NCBI GenBank assembly: GCA_002812745.2
Contig: NCSJ02000013.1
Location: forward strand, 186,001-250,000
Source: Scytalidium lignicola
Taxonomy: Eukaryota > Ascomycota > Leotiomycetes
DNA length: 64,000 nucleotides
Direction: 5' to 3'
How positions within the stretch are numbered: the first letter of the stretch is position 1; each line of letters begins with the position of its first letter. Under the pieces are notes generated by a model, which worked only from the letters and a program-made list of their open reading frames with translations, had not been told where the DNA came from and ran no database searches. The translations under genes were made by a program, and so were the position numbers. Positions 47,888 through 58,169 of the stretch are shown here, piece after piece.

Positions 47888-48688
47888 ATGCCAGCACTAG
47901 TCCTCCACCTCCTCACACTCTCCGTGCCCCTCAATTCATTCCTTCAAACCCTCATAACCACAGATCTGAACCCCGTCACAGTCGCCAAACCTCACCGATG
48001 GATAATCCGTCCAACTTCGATCTCAACTGCTCTCCTCACTAAGGACTGGGACCTTCTCCTAATCCTTCCAACCTCAGATACAAGCCTTCCTTCAAAGCTC
48101 AAACCGTTCATAACAGCACAATGGACTATCACCTTTGGCATGCCTTCCGCCCTTTTCAAAGATTACGCTAGCAAGAATGCCCGGCTGCAACACCCAGAGC
48201 CAGGTGATGTCCCGCCGCTGACAGGATCCCTTGACGAAGGGAAACGATTAATAGCAGACTCAGCTCAAAAATTGGAGCTTGATCCTGAGTTATTGAAATG
48301 GATTGAATCATTTTCTCCAGAGGGAGGCGAAGGCCACGGCAAAGCAATGAGTATGCTAAACCTCCTGGCCTTCAAAGACGACATGCATGAAAGCTACCTC
48401 CGTTACGGAAAGGCTTTCGCAGAGAGTGCTGGAAGTCGAAGAGGTGGTCTAGCAAAGATTGTTGGCAAGGTGATTAATGTGATTGGTTTTGGTGAGAGTG
48501 GAGAGAAGGAATGGGATGAGATGACGCTGGCGCATTATCCCTCTATCTGGCATTTTGCAGATATGCTTGCTAGTGAGGATTATCAAGAGGCGAACAAGAA
48601 GCATAGAGTACCTGCACTCAAAGATACGTTTATTTTGTGTACAACTGAGGTAGACTTCCCAGTTCCGGGGGAGAAGGCTAGGTTGTAG
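47888..48688 (+). CDS. Conserved fungal protein with EthD/DUF1330-like dimeric alpha-beta barrel character
   Basis: Intronless frame of 266 aa. The N-terminal part (about 50-90) contains WDLLLILP and AQWTITFGMP, strand-like segments as in stress-responsive alpha-beta barrel proteins. The middle has GHGKAMSMLNLLAFKDDMHESYLRYGKAFAES, where the M-L-N-L-L-x-F and Y-x-x-Y pattern resembles DUF1330/EthD proteins. The end, LAHYPSIWHFADMLASEDYQEANKKHRVPALKDTFILCTTE, repeats the second half of a barrel. No catalytic residues can be named. Such proteins are frequent in ascomycetes and uncharacterised. A second ATG lies at 47991, but in another frame. Confidence 0.65.
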   Translation: MPALVLHLLTLSVPLNSFLQTLITTDLNPVTVAKPHRWIIRPTSISTALLTKDWDLLLILPTSDTSLPSKLKPFITAQWTITFGMPSALFKDYASKNARLQHPEPGDVPPLTGSLDEGKRLIADSAQKLELDPELLKWIESFSPEGGEGHGKAMSMLNLLAFKDDMHESYLRYGKAFAESAGSRRGGLAKIVGKVINVIGFGESGEKEWDEMTLAHYPSIWHFADMLASEDYQEANKKHRVPALKDTFILCTTEVDFPVPGEKARL

Positions 48689-49285
48689 ATTCTCAACATG
48701 CAAAAGTTTTCGATATCAAAGTCTCGTCCGTGTCTCCTCAGTGACGTGATCGTTTGGATTGAATTTTAAGTTGCCTTGACATCATGGAAAAACAGTCAGA
48801 TTAAGAACACGATTGTAGTCCGCTTGAACATAGGTGATGACGAGTACGGAGTACAATTCCGTTAATTAGATATTTCCTTGCGGAGTTTTGGCCTTCTTAA
48901 TTAATTGCATACTCTCTGCCTTTAAAATTAGAGGCGTTTAGTACAGTTAAAAGAAGTCAAAACGGGGTGTTTTCAGGATAAATTTTCGATTTTTGTAGAG
49001 ACCTTATGGAGCATATAAATGACCATAAACTAAAATAGGAGCAAAAATAGGAGCACTTGCGGATAGATGAATAGCGCTTGCAACAATGGCGGGGTGGCAC
49101 GGGTGGGTCTTCATGTTGCCCTTATCTAAGCGAGTGGATTGCTTATGTAATAATTTGACCACGCACAAAATATTTCGATCGGAAAATTCCAAACCACAAC
49201 CCCAACGATAAACGTCGTCACGAACCATTGACCGTCTTCACGTTACCGCAGCATCTCTCATTGCCGAGTCTTGACGGTCATCATA
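48689..49285. other. Intergenic spacer before RPS20
   Basis: About 600 bp containing the RPS20 promoter. No supported frame; the minus-strand frame 49004-49228 has no domain signature. Confidence 0.45.
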
Positions 49286-49832
49286 ATGTCTCATCAAAAG
49301 CCAGAGAAAGAACTTGGCGAGCAGCCTGTTCGTATACCCTTTTGACAACTTTTATCCCAGACTAACCAGTCGCAGAAAGTTCACCGCATCAGAATCACCC
49401 TCACCGGCCGTAACGTTCAGTCTCTCGAGAAGGTCTGTCGCGAGCTCAAGGAGCGTGCTCAATCCAAGGGTCTTACCCTGAAGGGGCCTGTCCGTCTTCC
49501 GGTATGCGATTCACCTTCCGCTCATGATCTACCACCTCTGACCTTGATAGACACAAAACCTGAAAATTACCACGCGTAAGACGCCTTGTGGTGAGGGTAG
49601 CAAGACCTGGGATACTTTTGAGCTCCGGATTCATAAACGGTTGATTGAGTATGGATCCCTGCTCTCTGTTGCTTTACTCGGGTGCTGATATGATTCTAGC
49701 CTCCACGCTCCTACTGAGGTGGTCAAATCCGTCATTGTCAATAGTAAGCTGTCGCATGCTACCTACCTGTATTATTTCTAACAGTTAATAGTCGAGGCCG
49801 GTGTTGAGGTTGAGGTGACCATCGCGGCTTAA
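49286..49832 (+). CDS. RPS20: 40S ribosomal protein uS10 (S20)
   Basis: Small-subunit head protein. Five short exons are needed and none is long enough alone to stand out: 49286-49327, 49376-49501, 49551-49648, 49700-49743 and 49792-49832 (introns 48, 49, 51 and 48 nt), giving 116 aa, the normal length. The product begins [14 protein letters not shown], continues [48 protein letters not shown] and [27 protein letters not shown], matching uS10 end to end. The first donor (gttcgt) is weak but is the only phase-consistent choice. For the last intron the acceptor attaatag is chosen over ctaacag because it restores N-I-E-A-G. Confidence 0.97.
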
Positions 49833-50626
49833 GTGCCGTCTTGTGTTGCCGGTTCAATATTGAAGATGCTGGGCGGAGTGTCTGGACAGAGGCGACGATA
49901 AACGTCGGCCATTGCTTTCTATGTCAAAGAGGACAAACGAGTGGGACTAGATCATTGAAACTGGGAACAATTCGATCTGTCATTCTAGACAAGAACTATC
50001 TGCCAGATAAACTTTGGACTGCACCCAACGGCTCCTCCCTACCTGCTCAGAAAATGAAGGAATAATTGGTCCTCCGTGAAGTTACCTAGCCGCCATAAGT
50101 GATGAGCCCGGCCCCAAAATTACTGATCTTGATTCGTTGCTATCAATACAGACAGTAGTCTTGATGATGCTGTCCCACCGTAAGATACTGGTAATAATAG
50201 TAGTACTCCAACTCTCACGTAAAACCGGACAAGCAAAGTACTGCATAACTTCCAAAATCTATTAGCACAACCCTCGTGAGCCTGTCGAACCAATAAAACC
50301 AGAGCCCATAAGAAATCTTGAGCTTGTCTCAAAACCCACATGTGGGAGATCCGGAGAATTTCCAACTATTAACTTCCATGACTTCTAAGGAGTCCATCAT
50401 TCTGAGCCCAATATTCAGTGCTAGTCATGCCTAGCGACTGACTTGAAACCGCCCAGGCTGATATTAGAAACGGAGTAGTTTATAGTGAATATCTATAAAC
50501 ACCACGCTTATGCAGCAAAATAACTCCCGAATTGTCCTCTATAGAAGGAGACGTCATACTCCTGGGCTGCTAGTAAAGATGGCATTCGAGCCGACACAAC
50601 TTTCTCATTAACCCTCCAGCATCCAC
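49833..50626. other. Intergenic spacer between converging RPS20 and ketopantoate reductase genes
   Basis: About 0.8 kb of 3' flanks. The frames 49841-50065 and 50120-50365 carry no domain signal. Nothing else recognised. Confidence 0.45.
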
Positions 50627-51877
50627 CTAGACAAAATCATCAAACTCTCTTTCAATATCCGCCTCCTTAATACTTCTTCGTGCTTTGACCATCTCAATAA
50701 TTTTCTCATTACTGTGACAATCAATCCCCAATTCCAGTCCCCTCCTCACAATCCACCCACTAATAAAATCGATTTCCGTTTCCCTCCCGGCATTGACATC
50801 CTGTAGCATAGAACTTGTATTCTTGGCTGTCTTCTCCGCGACATCGAATACAACCTTTGCTAAGCGTGCAGGAGAGAATCGTTCCTCGGTACCTTTAGTG
50901 GCAAGCTGAAGCTGCTGGACTTCAGGCAAGGAGCTGATGACATGGGATGTTTCGGAGAGGAGGAGACGCATCAGGCGGGTAATAGGAGCTGACTTGAAGA
51001 GTTCTCCATTTTTAACCCTGAAGAGCGCTGTAAGGGGGTTCATCATAGCATTCACAACTAACTTTTCTAGCTGAAGTTGGAATAGCTCATCTGGTGAGAC
51101 TACTTTTGCCGATAGGAGTGGAGATTCGATGATTTTCCTGACGAGATATGAAGAGGCGGCTTCACTATCAGGACGGTCCATTGAAGATAGGATGTTACCT
51201 AGTGACACTGTGCCAAACCCCGCGTGGACGGAAGAAAATGGCTTGGTGGAGTATACACCGTGAGAGTTCACGCTGGTCAGGTACCGCGGTCTAGTATTTT
51301 GGTCTGGAAATACTTTAGAGCTGACATCATCTATGGTGCCCATTCCATTCTGTGTGAATAGGACCTCAGATTTGCTTGTCAGTCTATCCTTAACAGACGC
51401 AATAGCTGAAGCGGTATGAGTAGCTTTTGTAGCCAGTATGAGATGCTCGATATGCTCTCCGGAAGAAGTCGATGCCGAAATGCCACCTTTGTCCATTGGC
51501 TGTATAACTTCCACATCATACACTCCTTCCGTGTTAGAAGCTCCATCTGTGATGATCTCAATCGTTTCACCAGCACTTTCCCATTCTTGGAGGAGTGAAG
51601 GTCGATGAAACAAGATGGTGATTGGCGGGGGATTTGGCTGGTTTGCTAGGGCGTGAGCGAAGAGCTTTCCAATGTTTCCTATCCCTAGGATGTGTATTCT
51701 CTTTGTAGGGTCATGATCCGTGGTATGCTCAGATTGGCTCGCCTTCGGCTCATACTCAGCTGCGGTCATAGATATTCTTCGGAACTGGTGCAGCGGCAGA
51801 TGATGTTTTAGGGGTAGTTTTAATTTCAATAGTGTCCTAGAGGATATCCTCCTTTCAAGCAGCATGAAGCCACTCAT
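50627..51877 (-). CDS. 2-dehydropantoate 2-reductase (ketopantoate reductase, ApbA/PanE family)
   Basis: NADPH-dependent enzyme converting ketopantoate to pantoate in pantothenate/coenzyme A synthesis. Single exon, 416 aa. The first 45 residues are basic with hydroxylated residues and may be a mitochondrial leader. The Rossmann motif is IHILGIGNIGKLFAHAL (G-x-G-x-x-G, about residues 60-76). ILATKAT and FTQNGMGTIDDV are the conserved N-terminal-domain loops; the latter carries the Gln-Asn-Gly seen in the family. The C-terminal domain includes KLVVNAMMNPLTALF with the catalytic Lys and Asn, and ETEIDFISGWIV with the conserved Glu. In fungi several paralogues exist, so the physiological substrate may differ from ketopantoate. 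Confidence 0.9.
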   Translation of the reverse strand: MSGFMLLERRISSRTLLKLKLPLKHHLPLHQFRRISMTAAEYEPKASQSEHTTDHDPTKRIHILGIGNIGKLFAHALANQPNPPPITILFHRPSLLQEWESAGETIEIITDGASNTEGVYDVEVIQPMDKGGISASTSSGEHIEHLILATKATHTASAIASVKDRLTSKSEVLFTQNGMGTIDDVSSKVFPDQNTRPRYLTSVNSHGVYSTKPFSSVHAGFGTVSLGNILSSMDRPDSEAASSYLVRKIIESPLLSAKVVSPDELFQLQLEKLVVNAMMNPLTALFRVKNGELFKSAPITRLMRLLLSETSHVISSLPEVQQLQLATKGTEERFSPARLAKVVFDVAEKTAKNTSSMLQDVNAGRETEIDFISGWIVRRGLELGIDCHSNEKIIEMVKARRSIKEADIEREFDDFV

Positions 51878-52626
51878 AAACAGCTAATTGAAGTTATTAA
51901 AAGCTAAATTAGATGGCCAATCAATAAATATAAAGAACTTAAAGAAATGACACTCGCGTCCGAGTTCTTGTAGTGCAAGGTTCATGGGGTGGGGACTACG
52001 GGTAAAGAACGGTTAACATGGATATCTACGCCGTAGCCAACCGGAATTACAGGGATTACAGGGTACTGCAAGCAAACAAAGCATACTACAACACCTGAAC
52101 TTGCTGTTGAAACCTCCTATCTACACAAATAAAATGGCCAACTACCTGTTAACTTAGTGCTGTTGATTTTAGCATAGCCAGGGCCACTGCAGCAGTGGGT
52201 ACATAGCGATTCCACAATAATCTTCCAGTTACAATAGTATTCAACTTATGATGGGTTGGAAAGACCACTAAGCATGGTACAAAATATGTTAACAGAGTAT
52301 CTTCTATTGTAAGCTTCAAAAAGATTTGCTTAGAAAATTCTTCACTTTTCTTTCCTTATATAAACCATCGTGAAAATGAGATAGTTATTGACTACTTATG
52401 TGCTTGTAAAGTCTTAATGTGCTGTACTGTAATATGTTTTTAATCATGTATTAGAATGCCAGGCAGGCGAGATATGAGGCTTCTCTTTAGTCTTCAATCA
52501 AGATGCTCGATTTATTTCAGATTCTACGTCTAAATAAATGAGCTCTAAAAATTGTGCCCGCGTCAAGCAAAGTTCAACCAATATATATTTCAATAAATAA
52601 CTATACAGTCCATACGATCGAGATCG

Positions 52627-52734
52627 GGCCAGTATAAGGAAGTAAAATAGCCCCGATTACATCATTTGAACTAAACATCAGAGAACCGGCCAGTATAAGG
52701 AAATAGAATAACTCTGACTTACATCATTTGAACT
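52627..52734. repeat. Imperfect direct repeat, two units of about 47 bp
   Basis: Unit 1 is 52627-52672 and unit 2 is 52688-52734. Both start with GGCCAGTATAAGGAA and end with TACATCATTTGAACT, with differences in the middle and a 15 bp spacer. It lies about 120 bp from the first tRNA-like gene. Confidence 0.8.
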
Positions 52735-52848
52735 TGATATACTTAATATGAGTAGGATAACCTCCACTTATAATTAAATTATGGGCATTCTTTTAACTCT
52801 ACGTTTTTGGTGGACCAACCTTAGAAAATAAAAATATATATTGAGAAT

Positions 52849-52957
52849 TCCCAGACCTGGGATTCGAACCCAGAACGCCGCCCCCGTAGGGCCTAGACAA
52901 TGCCTCATCGGCAAGGCTAGGTGTCACCGGCAATGTTACCAATTACACCAATCCGGG
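52849..52957 (-). tRNA. tRNA-like gene with long insertion in the anticodon arm; isotype unresolved
   Basis: Internal promoter boxes are clear: A box TGGTGTAATTGG and B box GGTTCGAATCC. The acceptor stem CCCGGAT pairs with GTCTGGG, followed by discriminator A. The D stem is GTGT/ACAT and the T stem CTGGG/CCCAG. The anticodon stem pairs best as TTGCC/GGCGG, but the 46 nt between contain an internal hairpin (CCTAG/CTAGG) and no T33-anticodon-purine at the canonical 5' position. The only well-placed heptamer is CTACGGG next to the 3' strand, which would read Arg(ACG) with an insertion before position 32. The alternative T-GAC-A leaves a two-base variable loop. It could be a pseudogene. Confidence 0.55.
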
Positions 52958-53533
52958 TGTTTTTATGGAAAGTTATTTGCTATTATAAATCTACGTATAT
53001 CCTCAGTCTAACCGTTAATTATTCTATCTATTGCGTATCCCGCACGTGACCCATTAAATCCCTTCTACCTGTGATTAGTAAAGTTGTAAGTTAATTTTTA
53101 AAAGTAAAAGTAACCGTGTAAATAACAATATACAAGTTTAAAGTAAGTAGCAAGTTCTTGAGGTGACTTGCTCTTAAGGAACAAGTTTACCTTTGTACAC
53201 TTTAACTCTTCTACTAGGTCCATGTGATATTACCCCTTGTCCACTACAAGCATAACCACCAAAACATTTTGACAGCAATATAATACGTTTGCTACCAACC
53301 AGTGCTATATATTGTATACTCATTTATAATATCTGATGTCGTATGCGTATAATTTGCTCTTTGCCAAGTAATGACTCTATATAAAAGATAATCATAAAAG
53401 TGGAATCTAAAAGCTATTCATTCCCACTAAAAGCCTAATTTTGCTGAACACATGTTAGGTTAATTCCAAAAATAAATATCAAAGATTCTCTTCTGTAATA
53501 AAACAGAGCTAAAAAAAGTAAGGGAACGTCAAG

Positions 53534-53620
53534 TGCGTGATGCGAGATTCGAACTCGCGTCTTCTGCTCATCAAGAGATATTTGGGTGGCAGATAAGTTA
53601 TACCACTACTATAATCACGC
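53534..53620 (-). tRNA. tRNA-like gene, possibly Gly(GCC), with irregular anticodon arm
   Basis: Acceptor GCGTGAT pairs with ATCACGC plus discriminator A. The T arm is GCGAG-TTCGAAT-CTCGC, with B box AGTTCGAATCT. The D region TAGTAGTGGTATAA is Gly-like. Two anticodon arms are possible. CTTAT/ATGAG gives the loop C-T-GCC-A followed by about 15 intron-like bases, but leaves an eight-base variable region. TCTGC/GCAGA pairs perfectly with a normal variable loop but has no T33. I favour a Gly-derived tRNA or tRNA pseudogene; the isotype is uncertain. Confidence 0.55.
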
Positions 53621-53852
53621 ATCTGAGTCTTGAGACCAAAAGGCCATTTGACTGGATTGATAAATTTGTGTCTTATTTTCATATTTGAAGCTTTGTTTGT
53701 TTGCAGATTTTTCTTTTCGTAGCCTTGTGCAAGTAACCGTAGAGCCTTGCCAGCCTTGCATGTTTTGACCCCACTAGCGAAGAAGTGGGTTTTTGGCGGG
53801 GCAGTTAGAAGGCTGAACACCAAAATTCGTCATTTCTAACCTCCCAACATAG

Positions 53853-54665
53853 ATGGCAAAGATGTTACGAGACGATGAGAACTTCCCGCCACATTTGGAC
53901 GAGTATATAATATCTACTGATATTGAGGAAGATGGAAACACGCAATTATCCAACAGGGTTTATCGCAATGATGAGTTGGATGATGTATTCGGCTCAGCCC
54001 CTCCATCTCCTTCAGCCGTTGATTTCGAACATCAGCACTATCCGGATGGTTTGCACTCATCACATAGAATTGGAAATTTGGAGCCATCTGATATTCCAAG
54101 GTTAAAGGAGAAGCATGAGACCGAGGGCTATAGAGATGGAGTTACAACTGGGAAGGCAACAACTGTGCAAGCCGGATTCGACGAAGGCTATTCACTTGGT
54201 GCTGTGCTGGGCTTGAAGATTGGAAAGATATTAGGACTTCTCGAGGGTTTATGGAGCGCGGTATCTTCAGCTACCAAAACAAATGGCAATTCAGACCATA
54301 GAGCGGCTCAAATTGACTGGATAACTGAAGAGCGGCGGTTATCACGACTCTTGGGGGAAGCGAGGCAAGAGTTGAAAACAGAGAGTGTTTTTGGAAAAGA
54401 ATGGTGGGGAGAAGATGGAATCTGGAAGTTCAAAGTCAGAGGAGAAGGCAAAGATGGAAAAGAAGTACTCTTTCCCGATGTAGCGGCCTCGCATCCTTTG
54501 GTGGCTAAGTGGGAAGCAATTCTATCACAAGAGGTACAGAAGTGGAACCTAGACCTGAAGCTGATGGAGGGAGAACAAGATGAAGAGAGACAGAACTTAC
54601 CAGAGAAGACCGTGGAGCAGCCAACTATAGCTGGAATTGCGACTAAGCAGGAGTTGAGCTGGTGA
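53853..54665 (+). CDS. YAE1: Yae1-domain protein (deca-GX3 family)
   Basis: Intronless, 270 aa. The diagnostic segment (about residues 82-130) contains the repeated G-x-x-x spacing: GYRDGVTTGKATTVQAGFDEGYSLGAVLGLKIGKILGLLEG, the deca-GX3 motif of Yae1/Lto1. In yeast Yae1 works with Lto1 as adaptor that brings the ABC protein Rli1 to the cytosolic Fe-S assembly machinery, linking it to ribosome recycling. The N-terminus has the DDVFG-SAPPSP segment typical of Yae1 homologues. The C-terminal third is fungal-specific. Starting at 53853 is preferred because it is the first ATG; a second Met lies three codons further. Confidence 0.85.
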   Translation: MAKMLRDDENFPPHLDEYIISTDIEEDGNTQLSNRVYRNDELDDVFGSAPPSPSAVDFEHQHYPDGLHSSHRIGNLEPSDIPRLKEKHETEGYRDGVTTGKATTVQAGFDEGYSLGAVLGLKIGKILGLLEGLWSAVSSATKTNGNSDHRAAQIDWITEERRLSRLLGEARQELKTESVFGKEWWGEDGIWKFKVRGEGKDGKEVLFPDVAASHPLVAKWEAILSQEVQKWNLDLKLMEGEQDEERQNLPEKTVEQPTIAGIATKQELSW

Positions 54666-55927
54666 TGTTAGCGAGGATACTGCCAACACACCATCACAAT
54701 TGTTATATTCAAGCAGCCAATACAGAGAGCTGTCCCCAAAGCTCAAAAGCGCAGGTATCACCGCTTCCAACGGCGAGAACAAGGATGACACAATCCTTTC
54801 AGATGGTCACACAAGATCTAGAAGGTGAACCTCTATTAAAGCCGTACAACCAGGAAGATTGTATACCAATCTGATGAACAGGAGGTTACAGGGGAAACCT
54901 CTCGGATGTCACTACCGACGTTAAACAAAATCTGTGAGCTACATGGATAGCTTGTAGAACCATCAGATCTGAGATCTTAGATGTTCTTCATGACTTATTC
55001 AAAATGATCGATATAAGACTTACATCCTAGTTTCTAAGGATATATATTCATGCTACTCTTGTGTCATCGAACGAGAATCATAAGATTATAGTATTCACGA
55101 TACATTCATATTCTTAATAAACACTGCATATAATCTAGATCATCTTCTCCCATATACAATGAGCACTTTAGAATTCCCCAACAAAAATCTTCTATACATA
55201 ATAACACCAGTTAAATTCCCATTATTTATATATACTTCCCTCAAGGTGGTGTGATTGAACATAAATAAAAAGTCAAAGATATAAGACCCCTCATATATAT
55301 ATATATATGAAATAAAGTATAATACAAGTCCATTATAACTCCAATTTATGATTACACACAACGTGACAGGAAATCAACTGAACGTGAAACAAACAAAACG
55401 TTACCTAGACTCAATCCCTACTATGCACGATCCCGTTTAGCTAGTAGCTTAATCTGTCCGTAGCCGTGGCTCTGTTGCCTTTTTCCTTTCTTTCAGGGGG
55501 ACGTATCATGTTCTATCTAACAAAAATCCATCTCCTAAATTGAGATTGATCTCGATCTAAGGTTAGAAGAACCGGGGAAAGTGAAAAGGTTTTGGAGGGG
55601 GGTATTATTTAGGTCTATATTTCGTATTGTACATATGTCATGTAGAATATTTAGAAAGAAGCATTTTCGTTTTATTTTATCAAAATTTCGGAGGTATAAT
55701 TAAGAAACTTCAACTATAATTACTGTTACTGGAGCCTGCAATATCTGTTGTCAGTATTTGAAAGAAGTGGGAAGTAACTCTGGGTACTTCCTTAGAAAGC
55801 CTCTTATGGCAATATATTGACCAGAAGACTAAAACCCATCAGTATTATTTAATCTATCTTTTCTTATCCCACGTCCCCTTTTTCACCTCTAGAATAAATA
55901 TTTCCCTCTCAAATAAGTATAGGAACG
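54666..55927. other. AT-rich intergenic region
   Basis: About 1.26 kb between two plus-strand genes. It includes an alternating AT microsatellite at about 55293-55308. The minus-strand frame 55140-55361 is AT-driven and not supported. The last 100 bases are the glyoxal oxidase leader. Confidence 0.45.
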
Positions 55928-58169
55928 ATGAATGTGGATATTCTGTCTCTGCTTCTGCCTCTGAGTATCTTCTTGGCTTCGGCAAATATTATGCTAGCCA
56001 GAGATGTCTCTGCTCCTAGGGAGGATGGATTATGTGGAGTTGTAAGTTTTCTCTGTTTCCAGGCAGTGGAATGCATACCTAAATTTCATAGGATTACGAC
56101 GATGCTACATGTGACCCTAATGATCCTTTTGGTGGATGTTGTTCGGCAGGTGGGTATGTTCCCCCTGGAGCTGCTTGTTTCTCTGGGTCTATATTACTGA
56201 CTACTTACATAGATTCTGTGGTGATACTCCTGATCACTGCCTTCTCTCCCATGGATGTCAAAGTGGTTGCAAAGATGGACCAGAAGAAAGCAATACTCAG
56301 GAGTCCGGTATTAACCACAGTGCGTCTACCATGCCAACTGGATCAACCAACACAGCGGCCGTGACAAGAGATGGTAAATGCGGTTCATCTAATGGCAATA
56401 CTGTATGTGGTAACTGGCACAATGGCAACTGTTGTTCCATCGATGGTTTCTGGTAAGTAAGACTCGATCCTTCATAGCGTATATTTCACGTTCCAAAGAC
56501 ATCTAGCGGCAATTCAACATCCCACTGCGGTCCCGGCTGTCAATCTGGCAACTGCGTCAACACGCCAGCGGAGGATGCCCCAGGACCAAGTGCAGCACCA
56601 GCACCAGCTATTCCCAATGCCGGCTCATTTTCCATAGTCGGTCAGTCAGGAGTCCCGGCTATGCATGCGGCTCTCTTGCCAAACGGACGAGTTATGTTCC
56701 TCGACAAGCTCGAGAATTACACTCAGCTTCGCACCCCCGATGGCTATTACGCCATGTCAGCGGAATACGATCCTGTCACCAATATACCCTTTCCACTGGC
56801 CTACTCGACGAATGCGTTCTGCACAGGTGGGGCATTCCTAGCAAACGGAACGGTGATCTCTGTTGGAGGAAATGCTCCTTTGACATGGCTCGATCCAAAT
56901 ATTGGTGATGGGTTCAAGGCTATTCGCTACCTCAGCCGCTCAGCAACAGACCCGAAGCTGGACGGTCAGAGCTGGATGGAGCCAGGTAACAAGCTCGCCA
57001 GTCCGCGCTGGTATGCCACAGCACAGATGATACCGGATGGTAGAATCTTCGTTGCTTCAGGCAGCCTTAACGGCCTCGATCCAACCAATCCGGCAAATAA
57101 TAACCCGACTTATGAGATTTTAAGTGCAGAGGGGATTTCCCAAGGCGAAAGTATTCCGATGGATATTCTCATCAAGAACCAACCATACTACATGTGCCCA
57201 TTCGTGCATCTTCTCAACGACGGCTCGCTTTTCATCTTTGCTTCAAAATCATCCGAGGTCTTTGATCTGGACACCAATACCACCATCAAGTCACTTCCAG
57301 ATCTGCCAGGGGATTACCGTACCTACCCAAATGCCGGTGGCAGTGTTCTCCTACCATTGTCGAGTGCGAACAACTGGTCGCCCGACATCATTATCTGCGG
57401 TGGAGGTGCCTACCAAGACATCACCAGCCCTACTGACCCTTCCTGCGGCCGAATCCAACCGCTTTCCGCAAACCCAACTTGGGAGATGGATGCCATGCCT
57501 GAAGGACGTGGTATGGTCGAAGGCACACTGTTGCCGGATGGAACAGTTATCTGGCTCAACGGTGGCCAGAAGGGAGCAGAAGGATTTGGGCTCATGACTG
57601 ATCCGACGTTGGAAGCGCTCCATTATGATCCCGCTGCGCCTCTAGGAAAGAGATGGAGCAGGCTTGCCAGCTCAACCATTCCACGACTGTACCATTCCAT
57701 TGCACTACTCTTACCCGATGGTAAGATCATGGTGGCAGGATCGAACCCAAATGAGATGCCCATTCTCACGGCGGACGCGGCACATCCATTCATCACGGAA
57801 TTTCGAGTCGAGACTTTCACTCCGCCATACCTCAGTGGGGACCACGCCAACAGAAGATCAACGGACATGACTCTGCCCATCGAGGTGATTGAAGCGAACG
57901 GGATGGTGTTCCATATCTCATTCACGGTGCCGGAGGGTGCCGAGAGGGTCCAGGCTGTGCTGCATCACGGCGGGTTTGTCACGCATAGCTTGCACATGGG
58001 ACAGAGGATGTTGGAGTTGGATATCTCGAATTGGACGCCGGGCGTAACGCGCCAGGAGATAGCTGTGAGCGCTCCACCGAATAACAATGTGGCACCACCG
58101 GGACCCTACATGTTTTTCGTGGTTGTGGACGGTATTCCCTCGGTGGGGAAGATGGTCATGGTTGCTTGA
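55928..58169 (+). CDS. Secreted glyoxal/galactose-oxidase-like copper radical oxidase with two CBM18 chitin-binding domains
   Basis: Extracellular AA5-type oxidase producing H2O2 from aldehydes or alcohols. Exons 55928-56041, 56092-56153, 56213-56452 and 56507-58169 (introns 50, 59 and 54 nt), 692 aa. Signal peptide about 1-24. CBM18-1 (about 34-75): DGLCG, TCDPNDPFGGCCS, FCGDTPDHC, GCQSGC. CBM18-2 (about 112-155): DGKCG, GNCCS, FCGNSTSHCGPGCQSGNC. The catalytic propeller starts with AMHAALLPNGRVMFLD. Expected cofactor residues are all present: Cys in AFCTGGAF (near 242), Tyr in RWYATAQ (near 307), Tyr-His in RLYHS (near 533), and His in VTHS (near 630), followed by the DUF1929 Ig-like domain. 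The chitin-binding modules suggest action at chitin surfaces, the fungus's own wall or another's. Confidence 0.94.

Larger units (their letters stand above)
51878..53852. other. AT-rich intergenic region with tRNA-like genes and a tandem repeat
   Basis: About 2 kb without protein genes. It contains two minus-strand tRNA-like sequences (52849-52957 and 53534-53620) and two copies of a roughly 47 bp direct repeat (52627-52734). The rest is AT-rich with no further signal. The minus-strand frame 53509-53823 overlaps the second tRNA-like gene and is not considered coding. Confidence 0.6.

Noticed and set aside
53509..53823. 104-codon minus-strand frame
   Set aside because: It runs through the tRNA-like sequence and AT-rich DNA and has no protein features.
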